DNA from: Nocardia sienata NBRC 100364
Lineage (GTDB): Bacteria; Actinomycetota; Actinomycetes; Mycobacteriales; Mycobacteriaceae
NCBI RefSeq assembly: GCF_001613205.1
Contig: NZ_BDBX01000012.1
Location: 28,927-92,926 of the forward strand
Direction: 5' to 3'
Length of the DNA stretch: 64,000 nt
Under the pieces are notes generated by a model that was not told the origin of the DNA, did not search any database, and saw nothing but the letters and a program-made list of their open reading frames with translations. Every line of letters begins with the position of its first letter. Position 1 is the first letter of the stretch. Below are positions 56,937 to 64,000 of the stretch, piece after piece. The translations under genes and the position numbers were made by a program.

Positions 56937-58748
56937 ATGGCAGAGCATCGGTGGCCCGCGTCGGGTGCCGCGAAGATTCCAGGTCGACCTGCGGGGGCGA
57001 GCGCGTACACCCGGCGAACTGTGCTCCGCGCCACCGCGGCCGCGGGCATCGGGGCGGCGGCCGTAGCCGCGCTACCCGGCGCGACCGCCCGCGCCCTGCC
57101 CACCGCACGGGTTGCCGTACTCGGCGGCGGCGTCGCCGGGCTCACCGCGGCCCACGAACTCGCCGAACGCGGGTTCGAGGTCACCGTGTACGAACGCCGT
57201 GCGCTCGGCGGGAAGGCACGCAGCATGCCGGTGCCCGGCACCGGGACCGGGGGTCGGCCGGATCTGCCCGGCGAACACGGCTTCCGCTTCTTTCCCGGCT
57301 TCTACCAGCACATTCCCGATACCATGCGGCGGATCCCGTTCGAGCGGAACGTGAACGGAGTATGGGACAACCTGGTCGGCGTCCCCGATGCCCGGTTCGC
57401 CCGGGCCGACGCCGACGATATCCGCGCGCCGCTCGGCTTCGGCCGCGTGGACGCCGCGTCACCCGAGGGGATGCGCGAAAGCCTCGCCTCGGTCATCTCC
57501 ACCACACTGAAGATGGCGCCCGCCGAGGGCCTCTTCTTCGCCAACCGGCTGCTGGTCTTCAACACCAGCTGCGACGCGCGCCGCTTCGGTCAATGGGAGC
57601 ACACGTCCTGGGCAGATTTCGTGGGCGCCCACGCACGGTCGCACGAGTTCCGCGCACTGGTCTCGCGCACCCTCACCAGCCTGCTTGTCGCGGCCAAGGA
57701 CGAACTGGCCAGCGTGCGCACGATCGGGTCGATGGGTGAACAGTTCCTGGGCAACCCGATGCAGATCGGCCACGACGGCGACCTGGACCGCGTGCTCAAC
57801 GGACCGACCAATGTCGCGTGGATCGACCCGTGGGTGGCGCGGCTACGCGAACTGGGCGTCCGTTTCGAAGTCGGCGCCGAAGTGCGGGGACTGGAGACCC
57901 GGGACCGGCGCATCACCGGCGCCCGGATCGTCACCGGATCCGGGGCGGCCCAAACCGTGACGGCGGACCACTTCATCGTGGCGCTGCCCGCCGAACGCGC
58001 CCGGGATCTGTGGAACGCCGACATCCTCTCCGCCTGGCCGCAACTGGCTTCGATGAGCCGGCTGTTCACCGACTGGATGAGCGGTATCCAGTTCTACCTG
58101 CGGCGTCGGCCCGGACTGGGCAGCGGTCACGCCGCCTATATCGACTCACCCTGGTCGCTGACCTCCATAGCGCAGAACGCGCTGTGGTCACGCAAACTGG
58201 ACCAGTACGGTGACGGGACCGTACTCGACTGCCTGTCGGTCGACATCTCCGACTGGAACACCCCAGGCATCCTGTTCGGCAAGACCGCGAAGGAATGCAC
58301 CCACGAGGAGATCGCCAAGGAGACCTGGGCACAGATCCTCGCGCACCTCAACGACCGCGACCATATGCTGGGCGATGCCGACCTGCACTCCTGGTTCCTC
58401 GACCCCGGGATCACCTGGCACGCCGAGCGCGGTGAGAACGCGAACGCCGACCCGTTGCTGATCAACACGGCGGGATCGTGGGAGCTGCGGCCCGAACCGC
58501 ACGGCGGTGTCGAGAACCTCTATCTGGCAGGCGATTACGTACGCACGAATATCGACCTGGCCACCATGGAGGGCGCCAACGAATCCGCCCGGGCCGCGGT
58601 GAACGCGCTCCTGGAAGTCACCGGTTCGGACGCACCCCGCTGCCCCACCTACACCCTCTGGCGCGCCCCGGAACTCGAACCGCTGCGACGCGCCGACGCC
58701 GACGCGTACGCGGCCGGACGACCGAACGCTTTCGATATCCAGTTCTGA
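56937..58748 (+). CDS. Tat-exported FAD-dependent amine-oxidase/desaturase-like protein
   Basis: A 603-residue flavoprotein. The Tat signal has R26-R27 (YTRRTVLRATAAAG), then the FAD-binding GGGVAG (63-68) with ELAERGFEVTVYERRALGGKARS, and GEHGFRFFPGFYQHIPDTM typical of phytoene-desaturase/HpnE-like enzymes. The C-terminal FAD motif is NLYLAGDYVRTNIDLATMEGANESAR. The substrate is unknown; isoprenoid or hydroxysqualene-type chemistry would fit the family. No carotenoid cluster is nearby. Confidence 0.85.
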   Translation: MAEHRWPASGAAKIPGRPAGASAYTRRTVLRATAAAGIGAAAVAALPGATARALPTARVAVLGGGVAGLTAAHELAERGFEVTVYERRALGGKARSMPVPGTGTGGRPDLPGEHGFRFFPGFYQHIPDTMRRIPFERNVNGVWDNLVGVPDARFARADADDIRAPLGFGRVDAASPEGMRESLASVISTTLKMAPAEGLFFANRLLVFNTSCDARRFGQWEHTSWADFVGAHARSHEFRALVSRTLTSLLVAAKDELASVRTIGSMGEQFLGNPMQIGHDGDLDRVLNGPTNVAWIDPWVARLRELGVRFEVGAEVRGLETRDRRITGARIVTGSGAAQTVTADHFIVALPAERARDLWNADILSAWPQLASMSRLFTDWMSGIQFYLRRRPGLGSGHAAYIDSPWSLTSIAQNALWSRKLDQYGDGTVLDCLSVDISDWNTPGILFGKTAKECTHEEIAKETWAQILAHLNDRDHMLGDADLHSWFLDPGITWHAERGENANADPLLINTAGSWELRPEPHGGVENLYLAGDYVRTNIDLATMEGANESARAAVNALLEVTGSDAPRCPTYTLWRAPELEPLRRADADAYAAGRPNAFDIQF

Positions 58749-59015
58749 CAACGGGTCGATCCCACCCGGGAAAGGCCTGTAGGGCCCGTGCGATGCTCGA
58801 CAGAGCGTACGGAATGCCCACCCGGCCGCAGACTCGCCCCGCCACATCGTGAGGCCGGCACCGCTCCTGGGAGGGCGCGATCAGCCCCGATGCGACGGAC
58901 GCGGACCGGCAGCCCGAACCGACCCATCCGGGCGCCGAGCGCAGACATGTCACCACGAGGTGAACTCCCCCGCGCCGCGTGAGGGCGAGCCCGACGGGTC
59001 ACTAGACTGCGCGAC

Positions 59016-60254
59016 GTGGCAGAGATATCGGTGCGGGGGCGGCTGGCCCTCGGGGTGGCCGGCGCGGCGGCCTGGGCCTCCCGCAAGGCGGGCCGTGGCA
59101 ACGGATCGATGATCGGCGGGCTGCTCGCGCTGAAGATCGACCCGCGGATCATGAAGCAGCTGGGCCGCGGACGGCGCACCGTGCTGATCACCGGCACCAA
59201 CGGCAAATCGACCACCACCCGGATGACCACCGCGGCGCTCGGCACCCTGGGCGAAGTCGCCACCCAGGCCGACGGCGCCAATATGGACGCCGGGATCGTC
59301 TCGGCGCTCAATGTCCACCGGGAGGCGCCCCTGGCCGCGATCGAGGTGGACGAACTGCATCTTCCGCATGTCACCGACGCCCTCAAACCGGAGGCGGTCG
59401 TACTGCTGAACCTCAGCCGCGATCAGCTGGACCGGGTCGGCGAGATCAATATGATCGAACGACGGCTGCGCTCCGGTTTGGCGCGGCACCCGGATACCGT
59501 CGTCATCGCCAACTGCGACGACGTACTGGTCACCTCCATCGCCTACGACCATCCGAATGTGGTGTGGGTCGCCGCTGGCAGTGGCTGGGCGATGGACGCC
59601 ACCAGCTGTCCGCGCAGTGGGGAGCCGATCCTCTGGGAGGGCACCCACTGGTACAGCACCGGCACCGATTTCGCTCGGCCTCAGCCGGATTGGTGGCTCG
59701 ACGGCGACAAACTCTGCGGCCCCGACGGCATCCGGCTGCCACTGCGCCTGGCGCTGCCCGGCCGGGCGAACCGGGGCAACGCGGCCCAGGCGGTGGCCGC
59801 GGCGGTGGCGCTGGGCGCCGATACGGAACAGGCCTGCGCCGCCACCGGAACCGTGCGGGAGATCGCGGGCCGCTACCGCACCGTCCAGGTCGGCGAACAC
59901 GCCGCCCGGCTGCTGCTGGCCAAGAACCCGGCCGGCTGGCAGGAAGCGCTGTCCATGATCGACCACAGCGCCTCCGGGCTGGTGATCGCGGTGAACGGCC
60001 AGGTACCCGACGGCGAGGACCTGTCCTGGCTGTGGGATGTGCGATTCGAGCATTTCGAAGACGTCCACGTCGTCGCCGCCGGGGAGCGCGCCACCGACCT
60101 CGCGGTGCGTCTCACCTACGCCGGGGTCACGCACACCACCGTCGCGGACCCCGTACGCGCCATCGCGTCCTGCCCGGCGGGCCCGGTCGAAGTTCTCGCC
60201 AACTACACCGCGTTCCGCGATCTCAACCGTGACCTCCAGGAGCGGAACCGATGA
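59016..60254 (+). CDS. murT: MurT subunit of lipid II isoglutaminyl synthase
   Basis: A 412-residue Mur-ligase-like protein (DUF1727). P-loop GTNGKST (60-66), central domain with LNLSRDQLDRVGEI, and a C-terminal DUF1727 domain. With GatD it amidates the alpha-carboxyl of D-isoglutamate in peptidoglycan precursors. In many homologues a four-Cys zinc ribbon sits mid-protein; here I see only CPRSG and a single LCG, so the ribbon looks lost or altered. GTG is seven bases after TAGACT, a leaderless candidate. It overlaps gatD by four bases (ATGA). Confidence 0.93.
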   Translation: MAEISVRGRLALGVAGAAAWASRKAGRGNGSMIGGLLALKIDPRIMKQLGRGRRTVLITGTNGKSTTTRMTTAALGTLGEVATQADGANMDAGIVSALNVHREAPLAAIEVDELHLPHVTDALKPEAVVLLNLSRDQLDRVGEINMIERRLRSGLARHPDTVVIANCDDVLVTSIAYDHPNVVWVAAGSGWAMDATSCPRSGEPILWEGTHWYSTGTDFARPQPDWWLDGDKLCGPDGIRLPLRLALPGRANRGNAAQAVAAAVALGADTEQACAATGTVREIAGRYRTVQVGEHAARLLLAKNPAGWQEALSMIDHSASGLVIAVNGQVPDGEDLSWLWDVRFEHFEDVHVVAAGERATDLAVRLTYAGVTHTTVADPVRAIASCPAGPVEVLANYTAFRDLNRDLQERNR

Positions 60255-60961
60255 GTGATTCGACAGTACGCATCGGCCTGGTGCTGCCCGATGTGATGGG
60301 CACCTACGGTGACGGCGGCAACGCGCTGGTCCTGCGGCAGCGGCTGCGGCTACGCGAGATCGACGCCGAGATCGTGGAGATCACCCTGCCCGACCCCGTA
60401 CCGAACTCACTGGACATCTACACCCTCGGCGGCGCCGAGGACTCCGCCCAGCGCCTGGCCACCCGCCATCTGCTGCGTTACCCCGGGCTGCAGGACGCGG
60501 CCGGGCGCGGCGCCCCGGTGCTGGCGATCTGCGCGGCGATCCAGGTCCTCGGCCGGTGGTACGAGACCTCGAGCGGCGAACGGGTGGAAGGCGTCGGCCT
60601 GCTGGACGCCACCACCTCCCCGCAGCAGACCCGCGCGATCGGCGAGGTGACGACGAACCCGCTGCTCACCGGCCTGTCCGCACCGCTCACCGGGTTCGAG
60701 AACCATCGCGGCGGCACCACCCTGGGCCCGGACGCCACCGGCCTGGCCCGGGTGACCCGCGGTATCGGTAACGGTGTCGGCGACGGACTCGAAGGTGTGG
60801 TGCAGGGCTCGGTCCTGGGCACCTACATGCACGGCCCCGCCCTGGCCCGCAACCCCGAACTCGCCGACTACCTGCTGTGCCGCGCCCTCGGTGTGGACTC
60901 CCTGCCCCCGCTGGACCTACCCGAAGTCGACCAACTCCGCCGGGAACGCCTGCGCGCCTGA
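60251..60961 (+). CDS. gatD: GatD glutaminase subunit of lipid II isoglutaminyl synthase
   Basis: A 236-residue class I glutamine amidotransferase (CobB/CobQ-like). The nucleophile Cys94 (LAICAAIQVLG) and base His194 (GTYMHGPAL) match the family. It supplies ammonia to MurT. ATGA overlap with murT; the two form an operon matching Rv3712-Rv3713. Confidence 0.93.
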   Translation: MSDSTVRIGLVLPDVMGTYGDGGNALVLRQRLRLREIDAEIVEITLPDPVPNSLDIYTLGGAEDSAQRLATRHLLRYPGLQDAAGRGAPVLAICAAIQVLGRWYETSSGERVEGVGLLDATTSPQQTRAIGEVTTNPLLTGLSAPLTGFENHRGGTTLGPDATGLARVTRGIGNGVGDGLEGVVQGSVLGTYMHGPALARNPELADYLLCRALGVDSLPPLDLPEVDQLRRERLRA

Positions 60962-61043
60962 GCTCGCTCCGGCCCGGAGCCCGAGGTCTCGTCCGTTCCC
61001 ATCCGTTCGGCCGCGTCCTCGGGCCGGGCAATAGACTCCTCTG

Positions 61044-61688
61044 GTGAGCTACGACCATGTGCTGTTGCCGTCCGGTGTCGCCTCCACTCCCGCGGAGGTC
61101 GACGCGTACCTCACCGCCCAGCAGGGGCTTCCCGAGACAGCGGAGGTCACGGCGCTGGCGGCGGAGCTCAATGCCCGCGACGCGGAACTTCCCGAAGAGG
61201 ACGGTTTCCTGAGTGTCGCGCCGCTGGGCGGCGCGCCGACCGGGGCCGTGCTGCCGGTGCCGAGCCCCTACGACGCGATCGGGTTCGTCCGGGAACTGCT
61301 GTTCCGGCTGGCGACCCCGCGTGATTACGCGATCTACGATCCACAGCTGACCTGGTTGATCGACCCGGCCGGGCATATCCCGGTGACGGTGACCCACGGC
61401 GGGGCGGGAGAATTCCCCTATCTGACCGAAGCGCTGGCCACCCTGTGGGTACGCGAACTCATCGACCCGAATCCGTATCTGGTCGTGGAACGCGCTCCCG
61501 AGGTCTACATCCAGACCTACCGGGAATCCACCGGCGACTACACCCTCGAATACCGGGATGGCGGATCCGATCGGCATTTCGCCACCGTGGTCTCCGACCC
61601 GGACACAGTGGCCGGCCTCATCTGGGACTGGGCGCGCGAGGACCGCACCAGGCTCGACCGGCTCGAGTGGCACAAGCTCACATTGTGA
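61044..61688 (+). CDS. Conserved-looking hypothetical protein between gatD and recR
   Basis: A 214-residue soluble protein I do not recognise: begins MSYDHVLLPSGVASTPAEVDA, middle YDAIGFVRELLFRLATPRDYAIYDPQLTWL, end VAGLIWDWAREDRTRLDRLEW. No signal or membrane segment. Codon usage is like its neighbours, so it is a real gene. The TAGACT-N6-GTG arrangement at its start suggests leaderless transcription. It converges on recR. Confidence 0.75.
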   Translation: MSYDHVLLPSGVASTPAEVDAYLTAQQGLPETAEVTALAAELNARDAELPEEDGFLSVAPLGGAPTGAVLPVPSPYDAIGFVRELLFRLATPRDYAIYDPQLTWLIDPAGHIPVTVTHGGAGEFPYLTEALATLWVRELIDPNPYLVVERAPEVYIQTYRESTGDYTLEYRDGGSDRHFATVVSDPDTVAGLIWDWAREDRTRLDRLEWHKLTL

Positions 61689-61715
61689 CCGCCGCGACCG
61701 CGGCCGCGGCGGTCC

Positions 61716-62324
61716 TCACAACGCGCGGCGACCCGAGAATGCCCGGCCCAGGGTCAGTTCGTCGGCGAACTCCAGGTCGCCGCCCATGGGCAGGCCGGAG
61801 GCGAGCCGGGTGACGGTGAGTCCGGGGAAATCACGCAGCATCCGAACCAGATAGGTCGCGGTCGCCTCACCCTCGGTGTTCGGGTCGGTGGCTATGATCA
61901 CCTCGGTGACATCCACCCCGTCGTCCTGGCTGCCGATGCGGGTCAGCAGTTCCCGGATCCGCAGCTGTTCGGGGCCCACCCCGCTCAACGGATCGAGCGC
62001 ACCGCCCAGCACGTGATAGCGGCCCCGGAACTCGCGGGTCCGTTCGATCGCCGGGACATCCTTGGGTTCCTCGACCACGCAGATCATGCTGCGGTCGCGG
62101 CGCGGGTCGGCGCATATCCGGCACAGCTCGCCGTCGGCGACCGTGCCGCACTGCGCGCAGAAGCGCACACCGTCGCGGATCTTCTGTAGTACCGCCTGCA
62201 ACCGGTCGAGTTCGGGCGGTTCCACCTGCAGCAGATGGAACGCGATCCGCTGCGCGCTCTTGGGACCGACACCCGGGAGTTTCCCCAGTTCGTCGATGAG
62301 ATCCTGAACCGGACCCTCGTACAC
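61716..62324 (-). CDS. recR: Recombination protein RecR
   Basis: A 202-residue DNA repair protein of the RecFOR pathway. It has an HhH ([20 protein letters not shown]), a zinc finger with Cys56, 59, 68 and 71, and a Toprim domain ([14 protein letters not shown]...[17 protein letters not shown]). GTG 62324. It follows ybaB by 18 bp, a widely conserved pair. Confidence 0.96.
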   Translation of the reverse strand: MYEGPVQDLIDELGKLPGVGPKSAQRIAFHLLQVEPPELDRLQAVLQKIRDGVRFCAQCGTVADGELCRICADPRRDRSMICVVEEPKDVPAIERTREFRGRYHVLGGALDPLSGVGPEQLRIRELLTRIGSQDDGVDVTEVIIATDPNTEGEATATYLVRMLRDFPGLTVTRLASGLPMGGDLEFADELTLGRAFSGRRAL

Positions 62325-62342
62325 CGCGATACCCCGGCGTGT

Positions 62343-62669
62343 TCAGAAGCCGGGCAGACCCGGGGCGCCGCCGGCCAGTGGTCCGAGTCGTTCGGCCGCC
62401 AGCTGCTGGGCATTGGCCATGGCGTCGTTGATGGCGCCGATCACCAGATCCTGCAGCGTTTCCACATCCTCGGGGTCGACCGCCTGGGGATCGATTGTCA
62501 GCGACTGGACCTCGCCGGTCGCCTTGATCGTCACCCGGACCAGACCGTTGCCGGCCTGACCGTCCACTTCGGCCGCGGCGATCTCGGCCTGCGCGGCCAT
62601 CACCTGCTCCTGCATCTGCTGGGCCTGCTGGAGCAACTGCTGCATATCGAACTGACCATCGGGCTGCAC
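62343..62669 (-). CDS. ybaB: YbaB/EbfC nucleoid-associated protein
   Basis: A 108-residue YbaB/EbfC DNA-binding protein: [29 protein letters not shown] forms the long helix, then the beta-hairpin ([20 protein letters not shown]) and a Gly/Pro-rich tail. It precedes recR in one operon. Confidence 0.94.
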   Translation of the reverse strand: MQPDGQFDMQQLLQQAQQMQEQVMAAQAEIAAAEVDGQAGNGLVRVTIKATGEVQSLTIDPQAVDPEDVETLQDLVIGAINDAMANAQQLAAERLGPLAGGAPGLPGF

Positions 62670-62814
62670 GGGATTCCTCTCTACGGACGGGTCGCAATTC
62701 AGCCTAGACCGCCTCGGTCACCGATTCCGCCCGCCACCCACGCCGCCATAAGATCGACTTCACCGGTGCGATCTCGCGCCGGGGAGAAAGCGTTGAGTGT
62801 TACTGGAGCAAACT

Positions 62815-63363
62815 GTGTTCAAGGGATATCTGCTGGGTGCGCTGATCCTGGTATCCGGCGTGTTCCACGCGGCACCCGCCGAAGCCGATCCCCATGAGGT
62901 AACCGGCCACGGCAACGGATGCGTCATCGATCCGGCCGCACCGGCGGTCACCATCGATTCATTACGTTCGCGCTGCACTGCCCGGCAGCACGCCGAGATC
63001 TACTTGGCCGCCCAGGCCGGCGCGGTGCCGTCGGGAGTGAAAAACGGCTGGGTGACCTCCAGCTCGGTCGTCCAGTCCATCGCGCCCACGTTCTGGCTCG
63101 GGAAAACCTTCGAGACCGGACCCCACGGCGGCCGGTTGACCAACCGGGTCACCGGCGCCGATTTCGAGGGCTGGCCGGCCGAGGTCTATCTGGCCCCGTC
63201 CCGGGAGGACGGCGAACCCACCTGGGTGCTCGACTACACACCCGCGATCACGCCGCAGGTCTACGACGAGATCCGGGAGGTCGTGCCCGGTGTGTGGCTC
63301 GGCTACTCCTGGTGGCGTGGCGAACACCGGACCCCGGTGATGCTGTCGTTCGTCCTCGCCTGA
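62815..63363 (+). CDS. Secreted protein of unknown function
   Basis: A 182-residue protein with a signal peptide (FKGYLLGALILVSGVFHAAPAEA) and a mature part with two Cys (GCVIDP and SRC) that may pair. Trp/Tyr-rich segments follow (VPGVWLGYSWWRGEHRTPVMLSFVLA). GTG 62815 has GGAG seven bases upstream; GTG 62797 is an alternative. In M. tuberculosis a cell-wall amidase (Rv3717, from memory) sits near this position; this protein does not look like an amidase. Confidence 0.75.
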   Translation: MFKGYLLGALILVSGVFHAAPAEADPHEVTGHGNGCVIDPAAPAVTIDSLRSRCTARQHAEIYLAAQAGAVPSGVKNGWVTSSSVVQSIAPTFWLGKTFETGPHGGRLTNRVTGADFEGWPAEVYLAPSREDGEPTWVLDYTPAITPQVYDEIREVVPGVWLGYSWWRGEHRTPVMLSFVLA

Positions 63364-63490
63364 GGAAGATATGCCGGTAGGTCGGCCGATACCGCCGTAC
63401 CGACCCGACCGGCCGCAGGCACCGGCCGGACGGTCACCGGCACGCATCGGATATCCGCTTACCGGCGACCGCCCGGCCGGATGCCGCCCG

Positions 63491-63924
63491 TCAGGCGAGT
63501 TCGCGCTTCAGGTTCGCCAGCACCTCGGCCTGGATCTTGCGCAGGCCGAGCGGGGCGAAAATGCCCTCGAAGATGCCCTTGACACCGCCGGCGCCCTGCC
63601 AGGTGGTTTCCAGGGTGACCATCGAACCGGACCCGGCCGGGGCTACCGTCCAGGTGTTGACGAGCGAGGAATTGGCATCCTTCTCGGTGACGACATTGTC
63701 GGCGACCGAGACCTGGGCACGGATATTGCGTACGCGTTCTCGGTGGCCTGCAACGTCCATTCGGCGACGGTGCCGTCGCCCTGCCCACCCTCGACCACCT
63801 TGTAGTCGCGGTAGTGCGCCGACAGGATCCTCGGGCGCACCTCCGTGTAATCGGTGACCGCCGCCAGCGCGCGCTGCGGGTCTGCGGCGACCTCGATCGA
63901 ACTGCCGGCTTTGACCTGTCCCAC
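63491..63924 (-). pseudogene. SRPBCC protein gene with one-base frameshift (Rv3718c type)
   Basis: The N-terminal part (VKAGSSIEVAADPQRALAAVTDYTEVRPRILSAHYRDYKVVEGGQ, GTG 63924 with AAGGAG) and the C-terminal part (VRNIRAQVSVADNVVTEKDANSSLV through GIFAPLGLRKIQAEVLANLKREL, stop 63491) lie in different frames. They rejoin if one C is added near 63736: the frame then reads ATENRVRNIRAQ. The total of 434 bases is one short of a multiple of three. Either the gene is inactivated or the base is a sequencing error. Confidence 0.85.
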
Positions 63925-64000
63925 GGTGAACTCCTTATCGGTGTGTTGTGACAACCCCATCCTGCTGTGTTTACGGCGCGCCGGCGCGCGCGGGGTTGAG

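Overview
The window reads as a chromosomal segment of a high-GC mycolic-acid actinobacterium, most likely Nocardia or a close relative. Nothing here looks like a plasmid, phage or insertion sequence. The evidence is high GC with strong codon bias, many GTG starts, WhiB and Crp/GlxR family regulators, the Ms1 and 6C small RNAs, and a gene order that from memory matches Mycobacterium tuberculosis Rv3646c-Rv3683 almost gene for gene, then jumps to the Rv3708c-Rv3718c block. The species call is inference; no 16S gene is present.

Left part (1-12 kb): the 5' portion of topA, cspA with a strong terminator, and an MrfA-type helicase. A compact minus-strand Tad (Flp pilus) operon follows (TadG-like, TadE-like, Flp, TadC, TadB, TadA, CpaE/Ssd), mostly with overlapping start and stop codons. 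Upstream of it lie a 6C small RNA, a SerB1-like phosphatase and an Ms1-type small RNA. The Ms1 promoter carries a perfect Crp/GlxR palindrome between its -35 and -10 elements.

Middle (12-38 kb): a degenerate Fic protein, the dppABCD peptide permease, acetyl-CoA synthetase, NhaA, a holin-X membrane protein, an epoxide hydrolase, and the nth-thioredoxin-Nudix-marP chain. Then come the Crp/GlxR regulator, a metallo-beta-lactamase fold protein, RidA, DUF4177, the BagA/BagB ATPase pair, WhiB4, PonA2, YqeY, a metallophosphoesterase and tRNA-Pro(CGG). This is mostly cell-envelope, stress and redox housekeeping, with Crp/GlxR sites visible upstream of Ms1, whiB4/ponA2 and crp itself.

Right part (38-64 kb): a TetR/FAD-monooxygenase divergent pair, a gene-poor kilobase, and a serine hydrolase. 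The asd and lysC genes are separated by a duplicated 56-bp element, and lysC has a probable internal beta-subunit start. Next are a reductase-like gene with a direct-repeat operator, a voltage-sensor-like membrane protein, a cholesterol-oxidase-like GMC enzyme and a TSUP exporter. leuA has a Leu-rich leader peptide and attenuator hairpin. A repeat-bearing MinD-like ATPase, a LysR/EamA pair, a Tat-exported FAD enzyme, murT-gatD, recR-ybaB and a frameshifted SRPBCC gene complete the window.

A recurring theme is a -10-like TANNNT box 6-8 nt before an ATG or GTG with no Shine-Dalgarno, which points to leaderless transcription of at least nine genes. The strongest leads are the Crp/GlxR site inside the Ms1 promoter, the leuA leader, the asd-lysC repeat element, the pseudo-Fic protein, the possible CTG-coupled start in the Tad operon, and the frameshifted SRPBCC gene.
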